Source: Pyronema omphalodes
Lineage: Eukaryota; Ascomycota; Pezizomycetes; Pezizales; Pyronemataceae
Reading direction: 5' to 3'
Assembly (NCBI GenBank): GCA_024516155.1
Contig: JAJJXM010000031.1
Coordinates: 1-64,000, forward strand
Length of the DNA stretch: 64,000 nt
A program made the translations under genes and the position numbers. This document shows positions 53,862 to 64,000 of this stretch, in pieces. The notes below the pieces were generated by a model. It saw only the letters and a program-made list of their open reading frames with translations. It made no database searches and had not been told where the DNA came from. The first letter of the stretch is position 1. Every line of letters starts with the position of its first letter.

Positions 53862-56800
53862 GGTCGGTGGTGAGGTACAGGACGTCGGCGGCGGGATGTC
53901 AAATTGGAAAGAAAGTTTTGGATGGCGACAGGGGTTAGAGTGACCCTAAGCCTTAGCGTATCTAGGTAAATGCGCGTGACGCGTTGCGCGTTTGTACATA
54001 CTCGCGAGGTGCCCTAAGTACCGCGCACCGCATATCATTTGGACATGGCAATAGCACAATCATAATTTCACGAGAAATAGTGACGGTTCAATAGCCCTAT
54101 TGCAGCCCATTCTCTCAATCATAATCACGCAGGCTGCTATTTCAGGTTTTACAGCTGTGTTATGGGACAAAAGCATGGCGCAGTGAAACAATAAAGCGCC
54201 GTATATACATTTCATCTACCTTATAATATCGACCATGTTTTCTTGTCAGAATCTAGCCTAATTACAGCGAGACAGTCTTTAAAGATTATTATTAATGGGT
54301 TGCTTTCTACTTCAGATATGAATAGACAAGTAAAGTACTCTGTAGCATTTCCCAAGTGGGGTGCACAACTCACAGATTATGATTCACATGGATTTCATTA
54401 CACAGTAAGTACTTTACTCATATTTCATCCCGGATTTTGTAAAAAGACTATATATAGTCTTCTACGGTGCATTCGGCTCATAAGAGATGTGCCGCCTTGG
54501 ACGCAGGGAGATCCATGGTCGTTACCCGACTACATATCTCAATTTATATGTGAAGTAGCACCTCTCAGACTCTACCAACCAATCGATCCCATCAACCACT
54601 ACTCAGATTATTATTGCAAATGTCAATCATGGATTTGAGAGTAGACTTGATTATGGCTGTGAGCGGCCAATTGTCCAATGAGTAGGTCACGGTGACCACA
54701 GTGCAAACGGCAGAAAGCGCTGCCCTACGAAATAACTAATCATCTTGGCCTTGATTTTAACTCAATGATATGTAGCTGGATTTAACACATACGGTCCTTT
54801 GTTCATGCCAATTAAGTAATGAAAATTGGGAGAATATTCCATTGGAATATGTTTCATTCACTACATCATATGCGGGATGTCGGGTTTCAGCCAATACCAT
54901 TAAAAAAGCACACAGTCGAGAAGATCAAGTTGTAGGCTGATTCAGCGAGGCCGCCACTCAACGCTTCACCGGAATATGAGATTTTATTATATGAATAAGG
55001 TGGTAATATACTGCATCTGTTACATATTTAGCTTTTAACAAGTGATACTAACCTGGACCTACCTATTACGTACCATCTCTTCGAGCTGTCCGTCGATATG
55101 CACAATAGTCACTACATTGCCCCACCAGCACCATGTATATCATCTTGGATTAATGAAACAAAGAATAGATACCAGCCTATGGAATCACTGCGAAGCATGC
55201 CATCTTAGGCAGGTGAAACTGGCGATGTGAACATGTGGCTATGCATGCATATCTATTTCGCATGAACTACTCGTGCCTAGTATCCGGAAATTCGGAATTT
55301 CAGGCGCATAGCTACGCTGCGCATTATTCTTAAACCCCCTGAAACCCAACATCAGAAAGTCTCGGACGTCCCGGTAAAGGCGGGGTTTCATCATGTCTGC
55401 CTTCAGCACAACCTAATCTCACACCCTCACCTCCACTTCCTGCAAATTTGAAGACAAAGCAACTAAATAATCCACAAAAGGAAGATGATACATTGGAAAA
55501 GTGACGGAAGACACTTCAATGGCATAGAGAATGCGGACGACAAGAGGCTCTAGTCCCGGAAATCTTGACAGTACCATGAGAAGCCCTAAGAATCGGCCCC
55601 AAACAATAATAATATCACGGTCCATGGAACTAAAATACCATGAAGAAAACCCAAGAGCTCATAACTTTACTCCAAGATAGCCCCGAATATTACGGTTGGA
55701 CTGAGAAACAGATTAAAAAAAGTGTCAAGAATGCCTAATAAGCGCCACGAAATAGAAAGGTTTCGAAATACCTACATTTAGTAGCGAGCAAGACTATCAT
55801 AAAACACAAAAACATTTAACCGCGGAAGGTGGAGAAAGGCTAAAAATAGAACCGAAGCAATCTCCACCGATTGATCAAGAATTGGCTCTAAAATACAGTA
55901 TACCCATGGCCTCGTATAAAGGTACTTGTGCTTGGAGGAAACTTCTGACCCGAGAGGATATTGAAAGTATTCACATATATATATAACTGATAATATGACA
56001 CTAATGTCATTCAAATAACTCGAAGAGACGGAAGTGGGAAACCGAACACCAGAAGAAGAAATGGAAAATAGTGAAGCGGAGCGAGAGGTGAATGTGGGAT
56101 AAACTGAGAAACCAAGGGAACCGGAAGAGAAAGAAGGATAAAGAAGGAGGGGGATCGACAATGAAAAAGAGAATTAGAAACACTCATACATGGCAGAAAT
56201 GTCACAGAGAGCAAAAGGAGAGGCGTAACAAGCAGATTATGAAACCTACTGAGGATTTTGAATGATATGTAGAAGATATGCAGAAGGCGACATGAATAGA
56301 CAAAGAAAAATGCTAGAAAGAATTGGCAGGTGTAAAGACGGGAAGATGGGGACAGAAAGAAAATAAAGGGGAATGAACGTTCACCGAACCCAAAATCAAT
56401 TCTATTTGTTGCTCGAGTCCCCACCATGATTCTGCACAACCGTCCACTGCGGCGACGGACTACAATCCCTACTCCATGTATGATTCTAGAGCCGTATGAA
56501 CTGACCATCGCCTCCTCAACCACCGTGAGGCCTCGCTTAACTGAATATCTCTTATTTTATCAGGCTCTTACTTGATTGAAGTATTCAGTACCCCACTCCA
56601 ACCAAGGCCCCACAGCGCAAATCAATTCGAACAAATTAATGAACGATTACTACCAAAATAGTGGGGCAATACTAATCAAGTATGAGACGCTGTAAAGTCT
56701 GGAAAATACTTTATACATCAGAGCTGCATTATAATTCAAAAACCAAGCCAATGCCTTCGAAATGATAAAACAAAAAGAATTCCTCTGGGAATATATGAAA

Positions 56801-56974
56801 TCGATACAATAACTTGATGAGTACAGTAAACTCCTAGCACGAATTAACTACAATTCAGTGAATAAAATTTAACATGGCCCATATGACTACACCTCAAAGA
56901 AGAAGAAGATGCAGAAATAAAGATAGAAATCCTAGTAATGCAAAAGAAGCACCATAATGAACTACCGGTCGGAA
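53862..56974. other. Intergenic, no supported gene
   Basis: A 131-codon plus frame (54243-54638) and minus frames at 55419-55625, 55778-56161 and 56011-56523 are open, but the first contains a GTAAGT in mid-frame and the last two derive from a long purine-rich plus-strand tract (about 55755-56360). No domain is recognised. Confidence 0.45.
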
Positions 56975-58390
56975 TTAGCTTACTGAGCTAGTTGATCTCT
57001 GCAAGAGCCGCCTTTCTCGGTGAAATCGTACAAGATGCCGAGCTACATGGTCCATTACCGTGACTGTTTTGGGAATTTGTAGGTACCTTTCGGTATGAGT
57101 TCGTATATTTTCCAATGTACTGTTGTCTTTGTGCCATTCGTCCATCTCCATGGTTTCGAGGCCTTCGTCGACATTGAGGCGGCGGAACTCAAATCTCCTC
57201 TTTTCTGATAGATGCTGTAAATCCAACTCCACCTCTTCCACATTTGTCATGTGTCTTACAGCGCGGCGAAAATAAGTAGAGTATCTTCTGATTCCCGCCG
57301 GTGCTATATGGTCATCTGTAGCCTTCTTTCCTGTGCCAATGCTCAGAATGAGGGAAATTGGTGACGTCCCATTCTCCGCTGGATCAATAACGGGGTGCAT
57401 CTGCTCAACCTCATGGTACGCTAACTTGCTGGGATTATTATGGCCCAAACCCCCATCTAAATAATTTGCCTCTATAAAAATTAATGATGAGCTTAAAACC
57501 TTGTTGAATAAGAACTAACTAACCGTTGATAGTCATCGCCGAAAAATAACCTGGGGCAGCAGTTGTTGCTCGTGCAATCTCACAAATCTTTGCAATGTAT
57601 GCTCGGCCAGGGTTGCGTTCCAAAGGATCCAATCTTACATTTGCAGGAACCTCATGGTCGTAAGTTCGAAATAGAAACGGCTTATTGGCAGAATTCCCAT
57701 CCCTTACGGCAACGACAACCCTAGTGACCAGTTAGCCACGGCATATATAATGGTATATATACGGTCTCTCACGTCTTGCAGTCATTTGGATTAGGTTGTG
57801 GATAAAAATCATTTGCTTGGCCATCGTCTGCCTGAGGTATATTATCTCCCACTACCTTTTTCAAAACCTCCACAAATGTCCTCCAGTTGTACTTTGATCT
57901 CGGCCACCAGAGTGGACTCCTGACGTGCATTGTGCGAGGATTTCCGAATACTTTCGATCCAAATTGTTCGTAAACTTCCAGAGCATCATCGACGCTCATT
58001 TTGATACGACCAAGCATTATTGCTGATAGTCTTTTTTAAAGTTAGCATACCTCGTGAAACATTGGTCATAGAAAATTCCAACCCTCCTGTGCTTGATCCA
58101 AACATATAGTCAAAGTAATCTGACGGTAACGGTAATTCCGGCGATGTCCCATCAGATGCTGCTGCTAGTGGTACGTTTTCCTGGTTCCCTGTCTCGATTT
58201 CTACGATTTTTTGCATAAGACGCTTCACGATTAATAGACTTGAATATCCTTTTATTCCACCGCCATCTGGAAATAAAGGGTTAAGTCCTCGGTCTCATTC
58301 TGAAGTGAATTGCAGGTCGTGCTACACACCTAAAGACAGAACAATCTGCCGATTGAGCTCAGACCGCTTCAAATCGATTTCACTGCCCAT
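56975..58390 (-). CDS. Patatin-like phospholipase, five exons, one apparent intron of only 28 nt
   Basis: Exons 58390-58330, 58266-58051, 58022-57773, 57720-57524 and 57471-56975 give 406 aa. Catalytic features are intact: oxyanion loop DGGGIKGYSS (residues 21-30), nucleophile elbow GSSTGG (Ser79), and the dyad Asp in DGGLGHNNP (about Asp247). Other patatin landmarks are IMLGRIKMSVDDALEVYEQFGSKVFG and TTAAPGYFSA. The enzyme would hydrolyse acyl esters of phospholipids or galactolipids. Three introns are ordinary (63, 52, 52 nt). The second, 58050-58023, is only 28 nt yet has GTATGC, GCTAAC and TATCAG and is required for the frame; otherwise the gene has a +1 frameshift. Ten residues (LEFSMTNVSR) follow the elbow, where relatives usually have two or three. 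Confidence 0.87.
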
Positions 58391-59763
58391 CTCTTGTTCG
58401 GTATGAGAAGCTGGGTTAATCCTCGTGGTAGGCGCGTGAAAGAAAAGATTTAAAGGCCTGCTGCTGAGCAGTATGAAAATGTAGGTATGGGAATTGAAAG
58501 TAGGCAGTGGCTCATGAGGTGATCCGGTATCAAATATATAATGAGAAGCCCAGAGAACACTGTGATAGACACACAAAGTTAAGAGCCTGCAGTCACGAGG
58601 TCATGAATATCTCTTCAGGGGATTCAAAAGCGCAATTTTGGTCATTCTCCCCTCAAGTCAGCCTAGAAGATTGTATTCAGTGCGCGCCATGCACATCAAT
58701 TTTGTGTCTTATCTCTCAAATCATTTTTCAAAACAAAAAAAAGACGACCCACTCCGGATCGAACTGAAGGAATAAATGTGCGCAATCGAAGAATCAACAT
58801 GCATAACGAGATGAATTTGACCATCAATATTTGATCCCGCATAGTCAAGCTTCAGCTGTATATGGTGGGGGACTTCTTAAATGCATCACTCGCGGAGCAC
58901 ATTGTTCTACGGCAAAACCCATGCCTTTACTCACCACAACCACATGAATAATGCAGCCGCGATGGTAAAATCAAAATTCACTTAGAGAACACTCATACAG
59001 AAATTGACTTGAGGAAACAATGTATGTGAAGATAGGTTTTGAAAGTCCCGGTATTTTTATGGGCAGAAAAAAAAGTAGATTTTCCGCGCTGAGATGAACC
59101 ACATAATTATTTTCGATTGACTTTATGCACTGACTAATCTAGGGCGACTAGGTGGTCACGGCAGTGAAGAACGGCAATGAAGAACGGCGCTGGACGCGAG
59201 AAAAAACTCCGAATCATACTGTATCACTCAAGTCCCTGTTATTGCCTGCACATGCACCCTTGTCATGGCGACGATTTCCCCGCATATACGCATAGGCCTT
59301 AGATGTCTCATCGGAGTATGACGACGATTAAACGTAGACATTACAGCCTACCGGAAACTTAATTGAGTTGTACCCCACTATGTGGCCCTGTGAGCAGGTC
59401 ACAGGTCATGTAACCACATATGACGCATACTCAGCCCCAATACAAGGTAAGTCAAACAAGATACAGCATCTTAGTAGAGCTGGACTACTCACATCACCAA
59501 TAATATCATCCTTTCATAAGATATCGTAAATATAAAATGGCGCGTCAAAGCTGGCCTTTCTGCTCATTGTGCTTCCGAATACTTCCAGACAACTTCGCAT
59601 ACTTCAACAGTAGCTCTTATCAGTTATTTATCGTATCATTGTCGCTTGTGATTTTGATCTCTGTATTTACACGAAACCAAAGGTACATTTATCTCCCTTG
59701 TTTCCCAAAATTTAAATCAGGATTAATTAATGACCCTCATTTTGTCAAAAACCATAGCTATCC
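58391..59763. other. Intergenic
   Basis: No supported gene. A plus frame at 59537-59767 with a hydrophobic run does not splice in frame to the following gene; a TATAAAATGG at about 59531 could belong to that gene's promoter or leader. Confidence 0.45.
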
Positions 59764-60110
59764 ATGACTGAGAACGTCAGAACAAGAGAAGTAGTTGTTT
59801 ACGACGCTGCGCACGGTACTCTTGACGTCCAAAAACTACCTGGGGACAATAATTGTAAGATCCGACTTCATGGAATGTTGTAACTTTTGATAACGTTTTA
59901 GACTCTGGCCTGACACGAGCAAGTGATCCCCTGCCGCGGTGGCGAAACAGATTCGACGTCTTTATAGGCGATAGCAGTCTCCAAAACCAGTCGACGGATT
60001 TTGTCGCTACGGACTTTGTTGCCACGGTCAAGTTAAATACTTTACCGTTCATGGTTGATGTCCGCAGACATCTTGGTCAGATCAAAGATATATATGTCAA
60101 ATCGGTTTGA
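59764..60110 (+). CDS. Small spliced protein, 99 aa, unknown function
   Basis: Exon 1 is 59764-59854 and exon 2 is 59902-60110; the total of 300 nt gives 99 aa. The 47-nt intron has donor GTAAGA, branch-like GATAAC and acceptor TTTTAG, and splicing joins two frames that are each closed otherwise. The protein begins MTENVRTREVVVYDAAHG and contains ASDPLPRWRNRFDVFIGD, then TDFVATDFVATVKLN, and ends DIYVKSV. It is soluble, without Cys, signal peptide or membrane segment. I do not recognise a family. Both half-frames are too short to stand out alone; in-frame splicing is the main evidence. Confidence 0.62.
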
Positions 60111-61797
60111 TTGCTGTGGAGACAGCAGGGTTATATAGATGGGGGGATTTTCCATGCACGAATTTTTCGGTAGTCATTTTTAGCGATTTCATTCTGAAAG
60201 TATATGTACGTCAATCGAAGTGTTTATTTTCTTGAGAGATAGAGCTCAGGCTTGACAACTCGGTGTTTTCAGTTTTTCTGGGAAGCGTCTCCGTGCTGCA
60301 TTTGATGTATTGGTTTGCGGTGTGGTATCAGCCATATAACCACGTGGAAAAGTGCTATTAATCAGAGTATCAGCATACAGGTCGAACCAATCAATTTCCT
60401 TTGCGGTGATATGAATAGTTGCAATATACGTATTTCCAGCCCCTTAATGGACATAGCAATAATATCGCAAGCTGTAAGTAAGATCCCGTCGTCGAAAATA
60501 GAAGACTTACGTGTTGGCTTTCGCATAGGCCTATGTAGCTATTGGCAATTCAAAATAACACACACAGTGGATGCCTTAAAAGCGAGTTTCTAAATGAGGA
60601 TTTCTGTGCATCGCGACCTGCCATTCTCGTGGACAGGAATATGCGAAGCGCGGTTAGTTGAATCAAATCGATAGATCCTTGTAAAACATAACTTTTAGAG
60701 CATCCATATGTGCATAATAGGGAATAAAACTTAAGACCGGTTGATTATCGGATTCAACACGTACTTCGCATGGTTTATTGGGTTAAACTGGTTACAAAAT
60801 CAATGTTATAACGACAAGATTTTTCAGTGCTTTAGGGGTGAAATCTATCCCCGCATATATTGGCATTGTATCCCGATCACCAGGACAAAACTAATCAAAT
60901 GTTTCATGGCCAGTGCATACAAACCTGACCAGTCACAGTGTCTATCTGTGCATCTACACGCGTGGAAGATGAATCATAAGCATGAGTACAGTTGTCATTA
61001 CGTGTATCTATGACAACGTCTGTTCAGCTAGACAACTGCATTCATGAACAGATCATGGGGATATTTATACATAATGTGATTATGGAGATGTTCAGAAAAC
61101 ATCAGTGGTCCCAGACAAAGACCATTCCTTGTTTTTTTTCCAGGGTTCACATTTGTAACTTGTTCATCGAGCGTATAGAAGGCAGGAAATAGAAACTTCT
61201 CGATATATCAAGGATATTCTATGATCATCATTGAACGATGAGCGGGACATAATGTGATTGTTTTGCCGAAATTAGGCATCCATTATTGATCATCGTGATG
61301 ATTGCACACAGCTTTCACATCCAGTTTCAACTTTCAAGGCTCACAAATCATGAAAATAAAATACATAGAAGCGCATGAGCACCAGTCGGCTGGGTTACGG
61401 GTATGAGTGGATATAGCCTTGTTGTAAATTCACAATTACAGTACATAGTTCACATACTGACATGTTGTTAATAAGGATTCAACGTCTGCAGCATTGCTAA
61501 CATATATTTAATGTAATCTAAAGGCTAGATACAGACGAGATTGGTTGTAACACAAGTATACCCGGATGGCAAATTTATCAAATTGGTAATTAAGCCCAAT
61601 CGTAGCTGAACTGGATTACATTGCCTAATATGCTAGCGATGGAAATACAGGCCATCAATCGACTGGTATACTGAAGTCAGTTGAGTATTAGCGCATGGTA
61701 GTAGTTAACAGGTGCTTTAGGGCCGTGATGCCTAAAATCGAGACTCATCATAGTGTTCTCAACAACTGCATAGCCACTCTGTAAGCTTCTGATTCAC
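60111..61797. other. Intergenic, no supported gene
   Basis: AT-rich. Short frames at 60315-60593 and 60741-61192 lack motifs or splice support. Confidence 0.5.
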
Positions 61798-61806
61798 TAT
61801 AAAAGG
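61798..61806 (+). promoter_or_regulatory. TATA box before a possible tiny gene
   Basis: TATAAAAGG lies 76 nt upstream of the ATG at 61874. Confidence 0.45.
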
Positions 61807-61873
61807 CACGTATTATACATGAAAGTGGCGGTAGGTCACAACTTTCAAGACACAAAGGCAAGCTCCTTACTCC

Positions 61874-62045
61874 ATGACTAGTCGTACAATCGCCCTAGCA
61901 AAGGCGGCTCTTGTATTTGCCTGTATGTTCCTACACATATATTTAGGCATCAACTTTTCTTGTATTTGAAGTTAGGCCCGCATCTCGATTGAGCGCGCGA
62001 GGTACATATTCTGCGCGAAATTTGACGGGAAGTTATGTAATCTGA
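61874..62045 (+). CDS. Possible 40-aa secreted peptide
   Basis: ATG 61874 opens a hydrophobic leader (MTSRTIALAKAALVFA) that ends at donor GTATGT (61923). Using the GAAG acceptor (61970-61971) gives exon 2 at 61972-62045 and a basic tail (RPASRLSARGTYSARNLTGSYVI), 40 aa in total. Using the TTAG acceptor 4 nt later instead stops after four codons. The TATA box, leader and donor are in the right order, but the product is so short that chance is a real alternative. Confidence 0.3.
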
Positions 62046-64000
62046 AACGCTTATGATGAGTTAGGGTAGTGGCTCTGCATTTTCCCACACCTCCATCTTT
62101 ACCTGGCCCTTGATATGACATAACTATGTGAGCCAAGCGTACACTCTAATTGCTCCTCATTCTCTTGCTTATATTACAATCACGCCCTCCATTCCCCTCC
62201 AAACTAGTATGTGAACACAGAGAACTACTGTAAGAACCTCAACTAGCCTTTAATAACCCCAGCAGTGAAAATGGAATGGAAATAACTTTAGGATTCTGTC
62301 TCTCGAAAGGTCATTCTGAAATGCATCCATGGAGATTTGTTCTATGGTTAACTGACTTAATCGGCACGTGGCAGTATACTAAAATTCTAGAAGCATTTCC
62401 CGATATTGCTACAGCTTCGTTTTTTTTGCAGCTTCCGAGGCATTAGAACCCATGATCAATTAGGTGACTGTACGGTACTTCATCTGGTCATTGAAAGGAT
62501 TAATACTGCACGACATTCACTAACATATGACCTGGTAAGATTTAAGCAGTTGTTTCAGTCCTGCATGGGCTTTTTAGGCCTCTGTCAGCGTATGATTCAA
62601 TAACAAAAATAAAAATAATAAGATGTGAGCAGTGTGTACTGCAATCTTTAATACATATCTACAAGCACAAATGGTGATGGATGCTGATGCGTAGTCTACA
62701 TATTATTTAAGCATTCATTATGCGTAACATACGTTGTGATATACAGATATATTAGATGTTACACCAGACTCTGCCTTTTCTTTGTAGCTTTATTAAGGCT
62801 TACCAAGTGTGGCCACATGCACGAAATTGATTAAAAAGTGTGCTGATACGAACACAGCAAGACCACTTCACAAGATCACACTAGAGCAGCTGAGGTTTCG
62901 TTACATTATGACAAGGTTCCAAATACGCTCCGCAACCCATTTCATTACCACATTAGTTAGGTATGAATGCTTTTGGTAGAGCGTAAAACTATCCATTTAT
63001 GCAAGTAAATCGCACGAACATCAGATTATCGCACCGGTCAAACATATAGAAGTGCTTCAACAAAATCCCTCAAGTTTTATCATACAGGTTCCATGTGAAC
63101 CACGAATCTCACGATCCAATAAAACATTATGTTTTTACAAACAAAAGCCGTACTTCTAGCAGATTTTGTGGCCTCCCAGGTATCGGTTAGATATGATCTG
63201 ATGTTACTTGAACTTTTAGATTCTTTAGGTCATTAGTCGGACTTCGGGCTAATCTTTGATGGATCACAGGCGTAATCTCTGCATATATGTCAACATAGTT
63301 TTCCCAAACGACCTGATTTAGCCCGAAGATAAGACAACTGGACACCAGTTCAAAAGGGAAAGACTTATGGACAGTAGTTTCGTGGGTTCCCAGAGCGGAA
63401 AACTTTTCTCTTTATTTCAACTATTTCAATTGTGTGGCACTACACAGTATTATGGATGCTGACAGATATCTGCATGAACATTAAAATTAGTCCATCCGAT
63501 GTCTCTTCTATTCATCTACAAGTACTGGGCGCATGATTAATGCCCATTTCCAAAAATTTGTGCTCGCTATAGATAACCATTTTAGTAGTATTTCGGTATT
63601 AAAATTATATATGTTAAATAGCATATTCATGTGGCCAATAGGATATACACAGACAAAAAAGGGGAATTAGATCACTAGCTTGTTATCTCGGAAATGATTA
63701 CGGCACCTTTACAGTCTCATCTGTGTAAAAGAAGAGTACAACAAAAGCGTATGTGAAGGGGCAGGGTGTCTTAAATACATCATATCTCATATGATTCGGA
63801 CATAGAAACAGCACAATCATACCTTCAGAGTTTTCCTGCATAATATCGATGGTTTTTCAAGCCCTATAATGGCAAATTATGTAACAGTTCATTGAATGCA
63901 GTAATCTTGGAATTAGAACTGATATGCGGACAAAAACCGAGTGTAGTGATGCAACAGAGCTTTGAACTTAGCTTTGTATCCGATTATATAAAAAAGGTGT
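62046..64000. other. Intergenic, no supported gene
   Basis: AT-rich sequence without long frames. The 62406-62603 frame shows no motif or splice support. Confidence 0.55.

Noticed and set aside
54243..54638. 131-codon plus-strand frame
   Set aside because: It contains a GTAAGT in mid-frame, has no recognisable domain, and no consistent spliced model was found.
55778..56523. Minus-strand Leu/Phe/Ser-rich frames suggesting a membrane protein
   Set aside because: The hydrophobicity comes from a long purine-rich tract on the other strand; no splice chain or motif.

Overview
The window looks like genomic DNA of a filamentous ascomycete (Pezizomycotina). Genes are split by short introns, most 44-82 nt and the longest modelled 119 nt, with GTNNGT-type donors, CTRAY-like branch sites and YAG acceptors. 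The protein set includes a fungal sugar porter, a dysferlin-domain peroxin, a DUF2458-type protein and a fungal mitochondrial ribosomal protein. Gene density is low and repeats are plentiful. I cannot place it to genus; an early-diverging filamentous lineage such as Orbiliomycetes or Pezizomycetes is only a guess. Layout: 1-3.4 kb is a GC-rich Tad1-like LINE retrotransposon on the minus strand, cut by the window edge and frameshifted in G-runs. 3.4-16.5 kb is mostly gene-poor and holds one intron-containing tRNA-Val(UAC), one repeat-rich secreted protein gene and a few doubtful spliced gene candidates. 16.6-18.8 kb is a six-exon MFS sugar transporter. 18.9-34.2 kb is a repeat-rich stretch: a 201-bp fold-back element, a 1.37-kb Tc1/mariner-like element with 40-bp terminal repeats and an internally deleted transposase, two inverted copies of a 0.36-kb MITE plus a relic of a third, and many 7-9 bp minisatellites. 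34.2-37.6 kb is a large conserved low-complexity protein. 37.6-42.2 kb is another repeat-rich spacer, with a diverged direct duplication and a G18 run. 42.3-60.1 kb is the gene-rich part: a PEX23/PEX30-type peroxin, a secreted eight-cysteine protein, a FAR1-type DNA-binding protein, a DUF2458-like protein divergent from a mitoribosomal mL50-like protein, a Nop8/NOL8-like nucleolar protein, a patatin-like phospholipase and a 99-aa spliced orphan. 60.1-64 kb is AT-rich, with one possible tiny secreted peptide. There is no sign of an operon or biosynthetic cluster; the genes are housekeeping or unrelated accessory genes. The points most worth following are the apparent 28-nt intron in the patatin gene, the hydrophobin-order cysteines in a very hydrophilic secreted protein, the transposase-free FAR1-type protein, the internally deleted Tc1/mariner element, the inverted MITE pair, and the duplicated block at 39.6/40.4 kb whose copies differ by exactly 3 nt. 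Spliced models were made by eye from frame continuity and splice signals.
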